A stretch of DNA of 64,000 nt from Dolomedes plantarius (Eukaryota > Arthropoda > Arachnida > Araneae > Dolomedidae), in contig OU015500.1 of NCBI GenBank assembly GCA_907164885.2, forward strand, positions 56,000,159 through 56,064,158, written 5' to 3'. Below, piece by piece: positions 45,116-57,684 of the stretch. The position numbers and the translations under genes are program-made. Numbering within the stretch: the stretch's first letter is position 1; every line of letters starts with the position of its first letter. A model generated the notes under the pieces. That model saw only the letters and a program-made list of their open reading frames with translations. It had not been told where the DNA came from and did no database searches.

Positions 45116-47192
45116 AAATCTTATAAAAGAACATATAATTATTATATTATAGATTTTTATTTTTGTGTGTTTCATCCCTTTTTGTTGTAAGAAAAAGGTT
45201 AGATAACCAGCATAATGGCGAGAAAAATGTTTCCACAGATGAAACAATGCTTATAGGATTATTAGTCATCAACAGCTGTGTATTTTTTTCCTTCAAATCT
45301 TTCAATTACAGGTTTCATTTCGCAAAATCATTTTTAAAATCGTTACTCATTTTGATTCTGCAAATTACCACAGAAAACATTTAAATATAAAAGGAAAGCT
45401 ATCATTGCTTGACTAGATGCAACTTTATCACATGCATATGAAAAATCTTATTTTAAGTATAATGTCATACTTAAATTTTTACTTCCATTACTTTCACTGT
45501 AAATTATATCTAAACAATTACTTTTGAATATCTGCTGAAACTTTTACTCAAAAATATTTTAAAACTATTTAAATATATCCTCGTTAGTGTACTTCGTAGG
45601 TGATTAACCACAATGTATTCTAATATACGTTTGAATATAAAATGGTCTAAACTTTTAAATCGTTTTAGGCTTGGATTAAATTTACGAAACACGTTGTCCT
45701 TCATTTTAAGATAAGTGAACCATTACAACTTTAATTAAGCCCTTTGTAAGCCTCCTTTCAAATTACTTCACAACAGAACCGATTAATGTAAAATAGTGAA
45801 AGGAACCACTCAGTGAAAACATCAGCATGTTAAGTTCTGTAAATAGTAATTGGATAAATCGGCCGTTAGTTAACATCTACCGCATGCACAGACGAAATAT
45901 TCATGTTTACGTAAACATTTGCATGCACTTTCATGATGTTCATATATAATTTAGGAACGAATCTCAAAAACTCTTCAATATAGCGAAAATTTATTAGGAT
46001 AAATGATAGCAAACGCGTGGATAACACAGTTTTAAGGCTAAACCTATTCTTGTTAATTTTGTATGTTGTGGTTATGCAAACAATTTAGCAGAAACAGGTA
46101 TTATTTAAGAAATGAATTATTTTATCTGTTTGGTGATATATGACCATTAAACAATATTAAATTTCAACTATGGCATATTAATGAAACACGTTTAACAAAA
46201 TACGAAAATAATAAATAATTATCCTCATCGTTCATTTGAATTAAACTTTAATTTAAAGTGTTTTATTAAACAATTACGCTATACTATAGTCAATACCTTT
46301 TGGCGGTTTTTATAATTGTCCGGATATATAAGCAATTTTTTTCTTCTTCAACGTGTAGAATTGTAATTTTTTCGATGTATCGATTAAAAAATTCTTCAAA
46401 TCATATAGAAAACAAAATTTATTGCCCCTAACTGTGTTTAACTTTTATACCTCAGCTTGTTAATCAATTTCTGTTATGTATCACTGCATTGTTCCTGATT
46501 TAATTCCTTAATATTAGTTTATTTTTGAACACTGAATTGTAGGAAAATGTATTTGTTTAGGAATATAACTGGCAACGCTTTGTGTAGTTAACCAATGAGC
46601 TTCGATTTTAAGTAATATTTAACAATTACACAGTCCTGCGAAATTGAAGTTTTTGAAAAATACAAGAGAATTTTCACTGAGTTTTAAGTTATTTGGTGTG
46701 CTGATTTCGAAAATGACCTCCATTTTTTTCAATCACGTCAGGATTTTTTGTATAATTTATATCGATATTTTTTCTAAAATCCTATTTGAAAAGGAATTTT
46801 CTCAACAATTTTGCATGTACTATCTAGAAACACTGGTTTTAATTCATTTAAATCTATGTAAAATAACCGATTCTTGGTGAGGCAAATTGATTTTTCAGCA
46901 ATCGATTATTTTTTATAGGTTTAACCGCATGAAAACCACTGTTGCCAGGTCGGACGAGCCGCCTCTGATCGAGAGAAAAACAAAAAGTTGCCTTGAGTTT
47001 AAACTTTTTACGTCAAATTATGGTGCAGTTTCTAGAAGAAAATCACCATCATACTATTTTAATTTGTTTTTAGTAAGGTAACTTACATAAAATAGACGAT
47101 TGACCAAGAGGAGCAAATATTATGTAGGTGTACATGAAATTTTAAAACAAATTTAAATCTGAGCAAAAAACAAAACAAAAAAAAGTTTATAT
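45116..47192. other. Intergenic, no gene seen
   Basis: About 2 kb of AT-rich sequence. Several 60-80-codon frames show no motif. I support nothing here. Confidence 0.45.
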
Positions 47193-48480
47193 TTAAGTAC
47201 GTACTCTTTTTCTTTTGAAACTTCTTTCTAACCTTCTTCTTTTATGTTCAATCTCAGGCCTATCTCGTGTTAACATCCAACAGTGGTCGGCGAGCACGAT
47301 TTTGTCCCATCTTCCTTGATATTTGCACTCCATATCTTTGATGTCTTGTTGGAGCCTTCCATTCTGTTCTTCGCTGACTGATCCTAAATTTTCGGGGGAA
47401 AAGTCCCCATGTGAGAGAAGGAAATGTATTTTGACACTCACGGAGCAATCCAACGCTTGACATTTGTCCAGCATATTCATAACAATTTCTTTATAATCAG
47501 GATCCTTGCTATTACCCTGAAATTTTCCAGGTTCAAGATTTTGTCTTTTCGGCCATTCGCCTTGTTGACCAAGAAGCATGGAGATAACTTTCGAAATACC
47601 GCAAATGGACCAACCGTGGTGGGCATATTTTATTTTGTTGAGGACGAGAGCCAGGTTTCCATAGCGTTTTTTTAAATGCACATAGTGTCCTAGTGGTACA
47701 GAGGCATACTGGTTTCCGTGATGAAGAAGGACAGATTTAAGGTTCCTTTTCAATGAATCTATAAACAGCCTCCATTCATCTTAGGTGATATTAAATTTGC
47801 TCGTGAATCCGGAAACATCAGCACAATAGACCAGGTTCTCCTCTTCCTCAACGTACTTAACAAATTCCTTTTCTCGATTCCTGTACCAATAAAAAGAGGT
47901 TCCTTTGACCAATAAATTGTTTCTTTCAATCTGGAGCCCAACAATACAGCTGTCTCTTTCGAAAGGCCTAGATCTCTAGTCAGATCATTAAGTTCAACCT
48001 GAGAGAAAGGTAAAGGGCATCTCAAGTTCCACTCTGGAGGTCCTCGCCTCCAGAGGGCTTATATAAGGTAGCGGATCTTTGAACTTCTGGATGTTCCGAG
48101 TTTGAAGACTTGGAACAATCCTCGAACAAGCATCGGCAAAGGCACTAGCACACCAGGTCCATGAGGAACGGAGCGTATGGCCGATGGAATGTTATCAGGA
48201 TAAAAGATTAGCTTTTGTTTTTTTCGGTTATAACCACGGACATGGCAGGAACAAATGTAACAATCATCAGAATGGTTTTTCGGCTCTCTCCATGTCATAG
48301 GAATTCCAAATCGTACAGCAGTCTTCTTTCCTTTCAGAATAAGCGTAGATCATTGAGACACTGCACACAGACTTTATGAGGAACCCACGATTTCTCCTAA
48401 TCTCTGAGTTTTATGCCAAAAGATGCAAGATAAAGTTGTCTTACATAGTCTGCAATGCTAGGGGAGGTGTCACAGAGGAG
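47193..48480 (-). pseudogene. Pseudogene of an unnamed multi-copy arthropod protein family
   Basis: Minus-strand reading from about 48475: SIADYVRQLYLASFGIKL, a stop, VPHKVCVQCLNDLRLF, PMTWREPKNHSDDCYICSCH, then NIPSAIRSVPHG (to about 48150). After a frame change, LPFSQVELNDLTRDLGLSKE follows (48025-47990). After another, a 186-codon frame (47753-47193) holds LLHHGNQYASVPLGHYVHLK, YAHHGWSICGISKVISMLLG, VKIHFLLSHGDFSPENLG, GRLQQDIKDMECKYQGRWDK and LADHCWML. Paired Cys near the start suggest zinc binding. From memory, relatives occur in many copies in arthropods and hydra, which suggests a mobile-element protein, but I cannot name the element or function. At least two frameshifts, stops and probably a deletion after QGEWPKRQ disable it. 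Confidence 0.6.
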
Positions 48481-51400
48481 TATTCTATAGGTTTCACCAC
48501 GGTAGAATGATGGTCAGGCAGAGAGGGAAGAAATTCAACGCCGAAAAAAAAATATGGTAAATGTTCATAAAAATCAAATTAAAATTAAATTTTTCAAGAA
48601 AACGTGACGTCATAGAAATTTTTCATTATTTTTTTAAAATCAAAATCACCAAAAAATACATAAAGTTCAGCTGTCAGTTCCCTTGTATTTTTTTCATCAC
48701 AGGCCTGTGTTATGTTACATAATTTAGTTACATTACTTATGGTATTGTATTAATGAACTGTTAGGGCAAATAATTGGCCTAAATTCTGAAAAATAGGACG
48801 AAACTATTAAAATGATGTGAACAAACACACTCCGCCTAGAATGGTATTTTATCTTGATAGAGTCCAAACACTCGACAAAGTTGTTTCCATTGACGAATTC
48901 AATGACACGAGTCATTTCCAATGACTTCCTCACAGCATATTCTGTTTTTATGTGAAGTCATCGACACAAATTCTTGAGAAATATTTTCATTTCTGGTTTA
49001 TTTTTACACAAATTTTTTAATTAAAAAATTATTTATAATAATCAATTAACGATACTGAATTTTGAGCACCAAAATATGTTTAATGCTTTTATATTGTCCA
49101 TTACTATTCTTTTAAGGGATTGATAATCAGTGTTACGGTCATCTAGAAATTCTGATCTCAAGACAACATATTTTTCTTGCCTTCAGCAATTAATGATGTA
49201 ACAGTAACATTAAAACTACTAAACTCCTCTCAGAGACCCAGAAGGGAAAATTTTAGTAGAGGTGCATTCCACTGCTTGCTGGTTTCAATAACATCATGGC
49301 TCGTTTTATATGATAGGCAAAGTGAACGGATTTAATACAATTAAATCATTAGGATGTCTCCTATAGGGTAGGATACGTCCCAAGATGACAAAAGGCACGT
49401 TCCACTTCCAAAACACTGGGCAAAGCGTATCTATTGTAAGTTAGAAATGGACTACTTTATCATGGAGAGGAACTCGTCGAAATTTGCTGGACAATTTCGC
49501 TAATGGCTTTAAATATATGACTGATTCGTCTTCGCAACAAACACGCCTGAAAGAATTTCTTAGGCTTGGTTTAAAATTTCCGTCACACAACCAGTTGGTA
49601 TTGAATAGCGCACACAACTGCTTGCTTTCACTACGATGCTTTCCCGATTGGATACTAGGGTTCCTTTACCATATTGTGTGTGGCTCTTATTTTCTTGTGC
49701 TTATGATTTATTCAACCCTAAACACACTGGCAACATGTTCTCTCATTATGCCATCAAAAAGTTGTCGGTTCCAAACAATGTTATGTGTCAAGCCAAATAA
49801 TGTTGTCATTTTGTAATAAATCTGCATTATCAAAAATTTATCAGCTTATTTATATAACAACGCAAATTCACATTTTGCACGTCTTACCTCTTATTCTCTG
49901 TTTTCCTTTGAAGTTGTAAACAATATTTGTAACAACCTATATTACATTTTCCAGCGCTCACATTTAATTACCGACTGTATTCAGCAGACATCATGAAGCA
50001 AATAATCTACATTTCTTTATAAGCCGTAGAACGTGAATCAAGATTTTATCAAATTTTGAAACACAAATAAAAATGTCGGAGTATTTTATGTGACTGTAAA
50101 AATATTTCTAACGAATTTAACTGCATTAACGAATTTAAATGAATTTAGCGAATTTAACTGCCCGAGTAATAAATGACAGTTGAAATACATTCCAACGCCT
50201 TATTACTACAGAATTATTTAAGCTCTACCGAAAATTCATTAAATCCATTACTAAAATGAGAGAAAGTGTTTTCATGACTAATAATGAAAATGTCATCAGT
50301 AGGCTCTGGAAAACTGTTTCTTTACTGTAACCACACCTTTATCTCAGTAAAGTTATATCATCATTACTCGTGGCCGTAAATATTGAAAAATGCTGCTGTT
50401 GTTATTTTTAATCAGAATGTAATTCCATTTGAGGGAAAGCAGGCTCTTACCGATTAAAGTGATTCATTCCATCTCTTTTAATGAGGTTCTAAAGAAAATG
50501 TTTGATAATCATCTAGTATTTCGAAACGTGTCTATGAATCATAAAAGAAATAATATTGAAATAAATATTTTCTATATATTATTGGGAAAAAATGTTGAAA
50601 TTTGAAACACAATAAAATTTAGTGACATATAATGCTTAAATTCAGCAAGAGTAAATGCTTTTTGCTAAATAAGTTTCCTAAAACGCTAAATAATTCTTCC
50701 TAAATTATTCAGCTATAATATATAAAGCAAGTATTTTACGAAAGTTAAATTACAATAAAAAGTCGGTTCAACACTTTAAATACACAAGAGGGTGTTATGG
50801 AATAAATTCATTTCCTTTTCCTTCCTCTGCTAAATCTCTCAGAGGCAATAGTATATTACTTATTTAATTGAAAATTTCGAAGAATTAAAAAAAATAGACA
50901 CGCTAAAAAGTCGTCATAACAATCGCCCTTTAAAGTTATTAATGTTATCTAGAGATATTCGTCTAGACTTCAATAAAAACGTGTTGGTTTTGTAGCAAAC
51001 TACCCGATCAATATCATTCGTGAGATAATAATCATGCTTTAGTTTATAATATTATACCTCGCAATCTTTATTTATTCCAATACTAAGAACAGTTATTCAT
51101 TGTGACATTTTCAGAAAAAAATTAGGTTTGGTATTTTAATGTTTTACTCATATATGGCTATTTTATTAAATACGTAAAATTTAAATAATTTTATTAACAA
51201 ACCCAATAAGTACCTATGGGGTCATTTGAGAACAAGAAATATTTTTGTAAAAGACATTATATATAAATAAAAGTATTGTTTAATTTTTTTTATTTTCTTT
51301 CAATAGAAAGTTTAACAATTAAATTAGCTAATTTTAAGAGATTTTGATCTGATAAGCATACACTATGTCTCAACGTCTATTTTAGTCAATATATTTTTTA

Positions 51401-51938
51401 AATGTTCAGTATTGGGAAACACAGGATGGAAGAAAACCTTTTATTATATATATATATATGACTCGTTTCTTCCCGTATACATTTTTCCCTAAATAACTAT
51501 TCTATATAGCAGTCAGGAACTATACAACTGTGGCAAAGAAAGACTACTAAATTACATCTAATAACTTTATTAACTAACATTAATTAAAATTCAATTCAAT
51601 CCTCGCCAAGCTTCATCACTCAGCTCGCGACGCGTCGACCTCGTCCAGTGGCGGACAACTCTAATCTCTGTCTACTAACTTATTCCTTTGTTTCTCGCTG
51701 TTCAACCTTCCCCAGAAACTTCCAGAACACCGCTATTGCGTATGCATCGAAGATCAGGCTAAGGCGGGGTTTTCCTGTAAATGAAGTCCGATTTAATTCC
51801 TCGCGGATTTTTCCTCTTTTGAACTCTTTCTCTCGTAATATAAAAATAGTGACGTATGACATCACAAATTAGATATACTATTAAGCATCCTTTAAATTAC
51901 TTTAACTATTCTCCTCTCTCTACTTAATTCTTAACATT

Positions 51939-51939
<1 letters not shown>
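48481..51939. other. Intergenic, no gene seen
   Basis: About 3.5 kb, mostly AT-rich. The 110-codon frame at 49484-49816 has a protein-like composition but no motif I know. A small TA tract lies at about 51449-51460, and a CpG-containing patch (CTCGCGACGCGTCGACC) at about 51625-51641. Confidence 0.4.

Positions 51940-51974
<35 letters not shown>
51940..51974. repeat. Short (TA)n microsatellite
   Basis: TA tract with no element terminus recognised on either side. Confidence 0.9.
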
Positions 51975-51979
<5 letters not shown>

Positions 51980-54056
51980 CAATATCATTTCACTTTCATT
52001 TATTAAACGCCTATTCGAAATTATCCCCTTATATCTCAATAAATTATCGCCCCTTAATCCAAATTCTGATCTAAAGATAACCAAAGTAACTGATTATATT
52101 TTCCCTAGTACATGTGTAAAGGCTAGAGTTGTTTTCAAAAAGCTGTGTGACGTAATGTTCTAGAAAATTCGAAGATCGGCTGATGCGAATCACCTCATAT
52201 GACATGCGAGGTCAGATGTTTTCAACTAGACAATTTCTGCTGCGTTTACATGGACAACAATAATACCCGGGATTTACTCACTAAGGGGGGAATCCTTTGA
52301 AGTCCGTTTACACGGGCAACAATTTCGTCCTGCTTTTACCCGTCTTACCGGAAGTAAAGCCCATCACATGATTCGGCGGAAGAGATCCTCATACACCATC
52401 ATTCCTTGTAAATCACGTTGTGGGTTCGACCCCAGCCGGTGTCGTACTTTTCCAAATTAACTCTATTGCTATTTTTAGCTTTCCCCCTTCGAACTCCGCA
52501 TTTATCTCATTACAAAGTGTATGGTCCTGGTGAGGGCCATTTATTTTTTCAATTGCTGTTCTTTTGACCTCGTATTCTGAAATTAAAAAAATAACCAAAC
52601 AAAATCATAAAACTTAAAAAACAAAAACTGAAAAACTTACAAAAATATTTTTTGTATTCTTATGATATCTGCTTTTCTGTGCCTCTTAAGATTATTACTT
52701 TTTTTTCCGTGGATCATTAGTCTTATCTAATTTTTCTTCTAAATTTTCTTAACTTGTAACTCTAAATTTTATTCTCTTAAAATTATTTTTTTTGTTTTAA
52801 TTTAACTTTACTGTTAAATTTCTTTCCTTTTACCCGCGTTATTCTTACCTTAATATTTTAATTCATTACTTAAAATTTTAACTACTGAACACTCCTACCT
52901 TGATTACATATATCTTGCCTACAGGAGATAAAGTCGACAAGACGAAGGCACTCCTCTTCTAAAACACAATTACGTCTGCGTCTATTTATTATTTAAATGC
53001 AGAACATGTCAGTCGCTGTTGATAATCATGGAATGTTTACGATTTTTTCTGTTGTTTTTAAAAATAAATTTAGAAAGTATATTGGAAAAAAGGAATATAA
53101 GAACTAGAAGATTGATGCGGATATTAGATATAATCTTACGATCTGTGGGATCGTCGCTGGATTAAAAATAATTAATCTATAAATTTTAATGTTACGTTTA
53201 ATTATTGATTATACTGATTAAATTTATTAATTTTACCATAACACTTTAAATGAAAATGTTATTGAAATTTTATTGAAATGAAATTTTATTTCTTATTTTA
53301 CATACCAGATGGCAGTACCAGTCTATTTATAATGTAATTGGAGATGGGTTTTTTTAAAAGCTAGATGTCTCAGATGAAGAAATAAATGAAATCCTCCGGA
53401 AAAATAGGCACTTTTCTACTGAGGCACTTTTATGAAAATTATGCGATTGTTAAGGGGTTCCAGATCCCTCCATCGATCATTTGTCTGCATTTTCATGGAT
53501 TCGCACATGTTCAAATCCGCCATGTTTGTTTACTACTAGCTTCCTGCTTCGAAATGCATCATGGGTAATTAGCGTGTTTTATCCTAGTTCGAAGCAGGTT
53601 CGAAAATCCACCCTGCATTTTTCCCTATCGTAGGGAAAAAGCAAGACACGACCCTGCTTTGACCAGGGTTTTTGGCACATGTAAAAGTTTTAACGCGCTT
53701 GCATCTCACGCGCGAGCGGGCTGTCTTTGGGATTTTGAGTGTTCTGTCAACATGTGTTTTTAGCGCGCTACGTCCCTAGTCATTTTATGTACTGCTCCGG
53801 CGGTTTCAGGAGTACTTGAATATCAAAGATGTGATATATCCGTATCTATGTGTACGCCATGACCAAATGATTCAGAACTATAAACTGTCCAGCGATTGTG
53901 CCAACCAATAAAGACTTTTATATGATTGAATAGCATCTTGTCAATCAGAAAAGGCTCCACGTCTTGTCTCATGCTCCGTCACGACTATCACCTGGATTAT
54001 CCGAAACACTTCGAGTCCGCCCTCCTGATATTCATCGCGTCTTCGTTAGTTTCAAT
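51975..54056. other. Unassigned, possible decayed MITE 52235-53693
   Basis: GTTTACATGGACAACAATAA near 52236 has an approximate inverse near 53662-53692 (CCAGGGTTTTTGGCACATGT). A second GTTTACACGGGCAACAAT lies inside the left side at 52302, reminiscent of the doubled terminal motif in the Harbinger at 2923. A box B-like GGGTTCGACCCC (52425-52436) has no convincing box A. No target duplication identified. The rest is AT-rich with no gene. Confidence 0.3.
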
Positions 54057-54101
54057 ACACACACACACACGCACACACACATATATATATATATATATAT
54101 A
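54057..54101. repeat. (CA)n(TA)n microsatellite
   Basis: Abuts the left terminus of the long-TIR mariner. Confidence 0.95.
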
Positions 54102-56629
54102 CCGGGTATAACGAAACTCTTGGGCAAAACTTTAAGGGGTGATAGTACACATCAAGACAAACAATATTATATAGGAAACTTACGGTCCCAAACGTCTTCC
54201 AAAGGAGATAGAAGCCATTAAAGTTTAGGGTCCGAAATTTCAAATGATCATAAAAAACGGGAAAATGTGTGGATTCGCTTGCTGTTTTCGCTTAAATTAT
54301 TCTTTATGTCAAGATTTTCTGGAAAATAAATTTTAAAGATAAAGTTAAAAAATGCCGATAGAGGGCGCTTTAGACTTTGGAGTAACATACAACTATTTTT
54401 TACTGTTATTTTTTGTATCAGATTAAATGCTTTCAAAAGCTTAGACTTAAACTTAAATTTTGAGCTCAAAATCTGAATCGTTGGGGGTGGTTATGTCGCG
54501 AAAACTCAACAGTGTTCAGGAGGTGAAATTTGAACCCCCTTCCTCCCCTGTACGCAGTTCAGTTATTCACAATTTTGGATGCTCGGTCGTAGACCACGCA
54601 GCAACTATTACCCACTAAACGTAAAATAAACGAGAGAGGGATGACAAAAAATGAAAAAAAGTTATTCATAACAGAAATGAGCAATTTTTCCTCGCAAAAT
54701 ACCCGATTATCATATAACCCGATTTGCATGCAAAGTGTAGTACACAAGGATTTAACTGTATGGTTCTAACTGTATGTAAGGATGTAAAGTGCTGTAAAAT
54801 CTTTGGTTGTCTGCATTCATCGTGTTTTCGTTTTTGACGGCTGTAAGGATGACCAGCTACACTAGTCAAGAAATGGCCGATATCCATTTCATTTACGGCT
54901 TTGCAGATAGGGATGCCCTGGAGGCCCGGCGATTGGACGGGGAACGATTTCCTTCAAGACGCTTGCCAAACCGAAAAACTTCCGAACGCTTGCATCGGCG
55001 TCTCAGAGAAACCGGCTCGTTTTTCAGTGGAATGCACGACACTGGGCGTACCAGGAGTTCCAGGACACCGGAACTTGAAGAGCATGTGTTGCGTGAATTC
55101 GAGGAGCAATCGGAGACGAGCACGCGGACTGTATCCAATGCCACAAATGTGAGCCACATGGCGGTTTGGCGAGTATTGAGTGCAGAATGCCTTCGACCCT
55201 ATCATGCGCAGCGTGTGCACGCCTTGAAAGCAACCGACCATCAGCCACGTGTCGATTTTTCACGATGGTTCCTCCAACGATTGGCTGTGCAAACAGACTT
55301 TGCCGCACACGTGCTGTTCACCGATGAATGCAGTTTCAGTCGGGAAGGCATTTTCAATGCGCACAATGCACACAACTGGGCGTACACTAACCCACACGCT
55401 ACCCATCCTCATTCATATCAACGCCGTTTCAGCGTCAATATGTGGGCCGGAATTATCCACGATCATTTGATCGGGCCATATCTTCTGCCAAGGCGGCTGT
55501 ACGGCGGAACGTATCTGGTATTCCTACAAGAGGTGCTTCCAGTTCTGCTGCAAAGTGTTCCAGCCAACATAAAGGCTCGTATGTGGTTCCAACATGATGG
55601 AGCGCCTGCACATTTCAGCGCAAATGTGAGAAGTGCATTGGATACAGCATATCCAGGGCGATGGATTGGACAGGGTCGTCCGGTAAATTGGCCGGCACGC
55701 TCGCCTGACCTCTCCTGTCTAGACTTCTTCCTCTGGGGCCATATGAAGAGTCTTGTTTAAGCAAACCCTGTCGACTCCAACGAGGAACTGGTTGCGAGAA
55801 TTGCCGTCTTAGCAGGCGATATCCGAGAGATGCCCGGGGTATTTGCTAATGTTCGAAAGTCCCTCCGCCGGCGGTGTGAGGCCTGCATCCTTGCTGGTGG
55901 GCGCTCTTTCGAGCAGTTTTTGTGATTCCACAATGAAATCATGCGTGTACCATTTTCTACGTGTCATCATTCATTCAACCTTCATTCATGCGCACGCCGT
56001 GCGTACATCAAATTGTTTTTTTTTATTTCGAGAGGAGAAATTGCTCATGTCTAGTATTATGAATAAATTTTTCAATTTTGTCATCTCTCTCTAGTTTGTT
56101 TTACATCTAGAAGGCAGTAGTTGCTGCCTGGTCTACGACACAAAGTCCTACGACACCAAGATCGGGAATAACTGAACTCTGTTCAGGAGGGAGGGAGTCT
56201 CAAATTTCAGCTCCTGAACACAATTCCGTTTGCGCTACTTAACCACCCCCAACGAATCAGATTTTGAGCTCAAAATTTAAGTTTAAGACTAAGCTTTTGA
56301 AAGCATTTAATGTGATTAAAAAAATAACGGTAAAAAATAGTTGTTCGTTACTCCAAAGTCTAAAGCGACCTCTATCGACATTTTTTTTACTTTATCTTTA
56401 AATTTATTTTTCAAGAAAAAACTAACAAAAAGAATAATTTTAGCTAAAACCGCTAACGAATTGACCCATTTTTCCGTTTTTTATAATCATTTGAAATTTC
56501 AGACCCTAAACTTTAATGGCGTCTATCTCCTATGGAAGACGTTTGGGACCCTAAGTTTCTTATATAATATTGTTTGTCTTGATGTGTACTATCACCCCTT
56601 AAAGTTTTGCCCAAGAGTTTCGTTACACC

Positions 56630-56632
<3 letters not shown>
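54102..56632 (+). mobile_element. Long-TIR mariner-like transposon (DUF4817-type family)
   Basis: 2531 bp with inverted repeats of roughly 500 bp: matching segments include AACGAAACTCTTGGGCAAAA, ACTTTAAGGGGTGATAGTAC, CATTAAAGTTTAGGGTC, TTTGAGCTCAAAATCTGA and GTCGTAGACCA, all mirrored on the right side. TA target duplications at 54100-54101 and 56633-56634 lie in TA tracts. It carries one transposase gene with a single stop. The repeats have diverged moderately. Confidence 0.9.
54849..55925 (+). pseudogene. DUF4817-type mariner transposase, one stop
   Basis: ATG 54849 (MTSYTSQEMADIHFIYGF) fits the family start; upstream in-frame codons lack an ATG. Order: DUF4817-like helix-turn-helix (GERFPSRRLP, HRRLRETGS); second DNA-binding part (NATNVSHMAVWRVL); first catalytic Asp in LFTDECSFSREG; NMWAGIIHDHLIGP; second Asp in WFQHDGAPAHFS; third Asp in SPDLSCLDFFLWG, a DD-D triad. 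In-frame TAA at 55758-55760 follows KSLV, where relatives have Tyr (compare 42718, KSLVYA). The frame continues NPVDSNEELVARIAV to GGRSFEQFL and stop 55923-55925. Full length would be 358 residues. The stop removes the last 55, after the complete active site. Confidence 0.85.

Positions 56633-56682
<50 letters not shown>
56633..56682. repeat. (TA)n microsatellite
   Basis: TA tract at the mariner right end, passing into the truncated Helitron copy. Confidence 0.95.
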
Positions 56683-56687
<5 letters not shown>

Positions 56688-57630
56688 TATTTTAATATTT
56701 TAAAGATTCAAGTGGAAGAGGTACTGATAAATACAAAACGAATTTTTGATTTTGGCAACGTTTAAGGGTATATTGAAGAAAATTATATTTGAAACTCCGC
56801 TTTTTATTGGACATTTAAGGTAAAAAAAGGTTTACAATTTATTAGCTATCAACTGGTAATTTATTGGTACAATATTACAGAACTTTATTTAACATGTAAA
56901 CTTTATGTTTTTGAAGTTTTGCACAATTTCATGCACAATTTGCGTAAATAGAACTTGAATTATTGAACTTTTTCATTAAACTTTTTCATTGTGTGTTTCA
57001 TTGAAACTGTGAAATTAATTGATTATTTCGAATAGGCCTATGTTTGTTCCTTTATAAGTGAAAAAGTATTTCGTCAAATGAGCTGAAATTTTGTATAGAT
57101 ATATTTGATAGTTCAGATTAAAACATAGGCATATTATTTTTTGAAAGTCGGGCCCCACAGTTTTTTTAAATTAATGTTTTAATGATTTTGCCCCTAAAAG
57201 TTGCTTATATCGATAGCTTCCGAGGCTGTAATCGCTAACAGCGATACTATGGGGCCCAAATCGTACCAAAATCGGTACGCGGGTGTCCCCGGACACGATT
57301 CAGTGCTTGACGTAGCCGGATTTTTTAATTTTTCATTTAAAGAAAAATATTCAATTTTTTGTGCTTTTTTCGAGTTGTTTGTTTTGTGTGGGTACTTGGT
57401 AGCAGATAGTCTAAGGGGCCAAATGGTATCAAAATCGGCATGCGGGTGGTCCCCGGACACAATTCAGTGCGTCACGTTACAGTTTCCAATAAAAATTTAT
57501 TTTGCCATCACCATCAACAAATCCCAAGGTCAAACATACAAATATATTAGACTTGACTTACGGGAAGATTGATTTACTCATAGACAATTATATGTTGGCC
57601 TCTCTAGGACAAAGTCGGGACAGGTAGCTA

Positions 57631-57631
<1 letters not shown>
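56683..57631 (+). mobile_element. Helitron family 1, 5'-truncated copy
   Basis: Matches the reverse complement of 59977 to about 61160 (AAGATTCAAGTGGA, TTGAAGAAAATTA, ATTTAAGGTAAAAAAAG, TTACAATTTATT, the CCCCTAAAAGTTGC region, and the 3' end). It ends GGACAAAGTCGGGACAGG, then TAGCTAG, with T following, in a TA tract: a Helitron 3' CTAG terminus after a small hairpin. The first ~350 bp of the family are missing here, where the mariner and TA tract adjoin. Confidence 0.75.
57482..57625 (+). pseudogene. Helitron helicase C-terminus remnant
   Basis: FAITINKSQGQTYKYIRLDL, then RED, a stop, then LYVGLSRTKSGQ across a shift. This is the last conserved part of Pif1-type helicases of Helitrons (the INKSQGQT and L-Y-V-x-x-S-R motifs), encoded right at the element 3' end. 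The rest of the RepHel protein is absent. Confidence 0.75.

Positions 57632-57684
<53 letters not shown>
57632..57684. repeat. (TA)n microsatellite
   Basis: Between the Helitron 3' end and the Tc1 left end. Confidence 0.95.

Noticed and set aside
49484..49816. 110-codon plus-strand frame
   Set aside because: The most protein-like frame in a 3.5-kb gap, but no recognisable domain and no splice context; left as intergenic.
52413..52447. tRNA-like box B (GGGTTCGACCCC)
   Set aside because: No box A at the right distance upstream and no fold; too little to call a SINE.
54893..55308. Several antisense and out-of-frame ORFs over the mariner transposase
   Set aside because: They overlap a well-supported transposase frame and have no family motifs.
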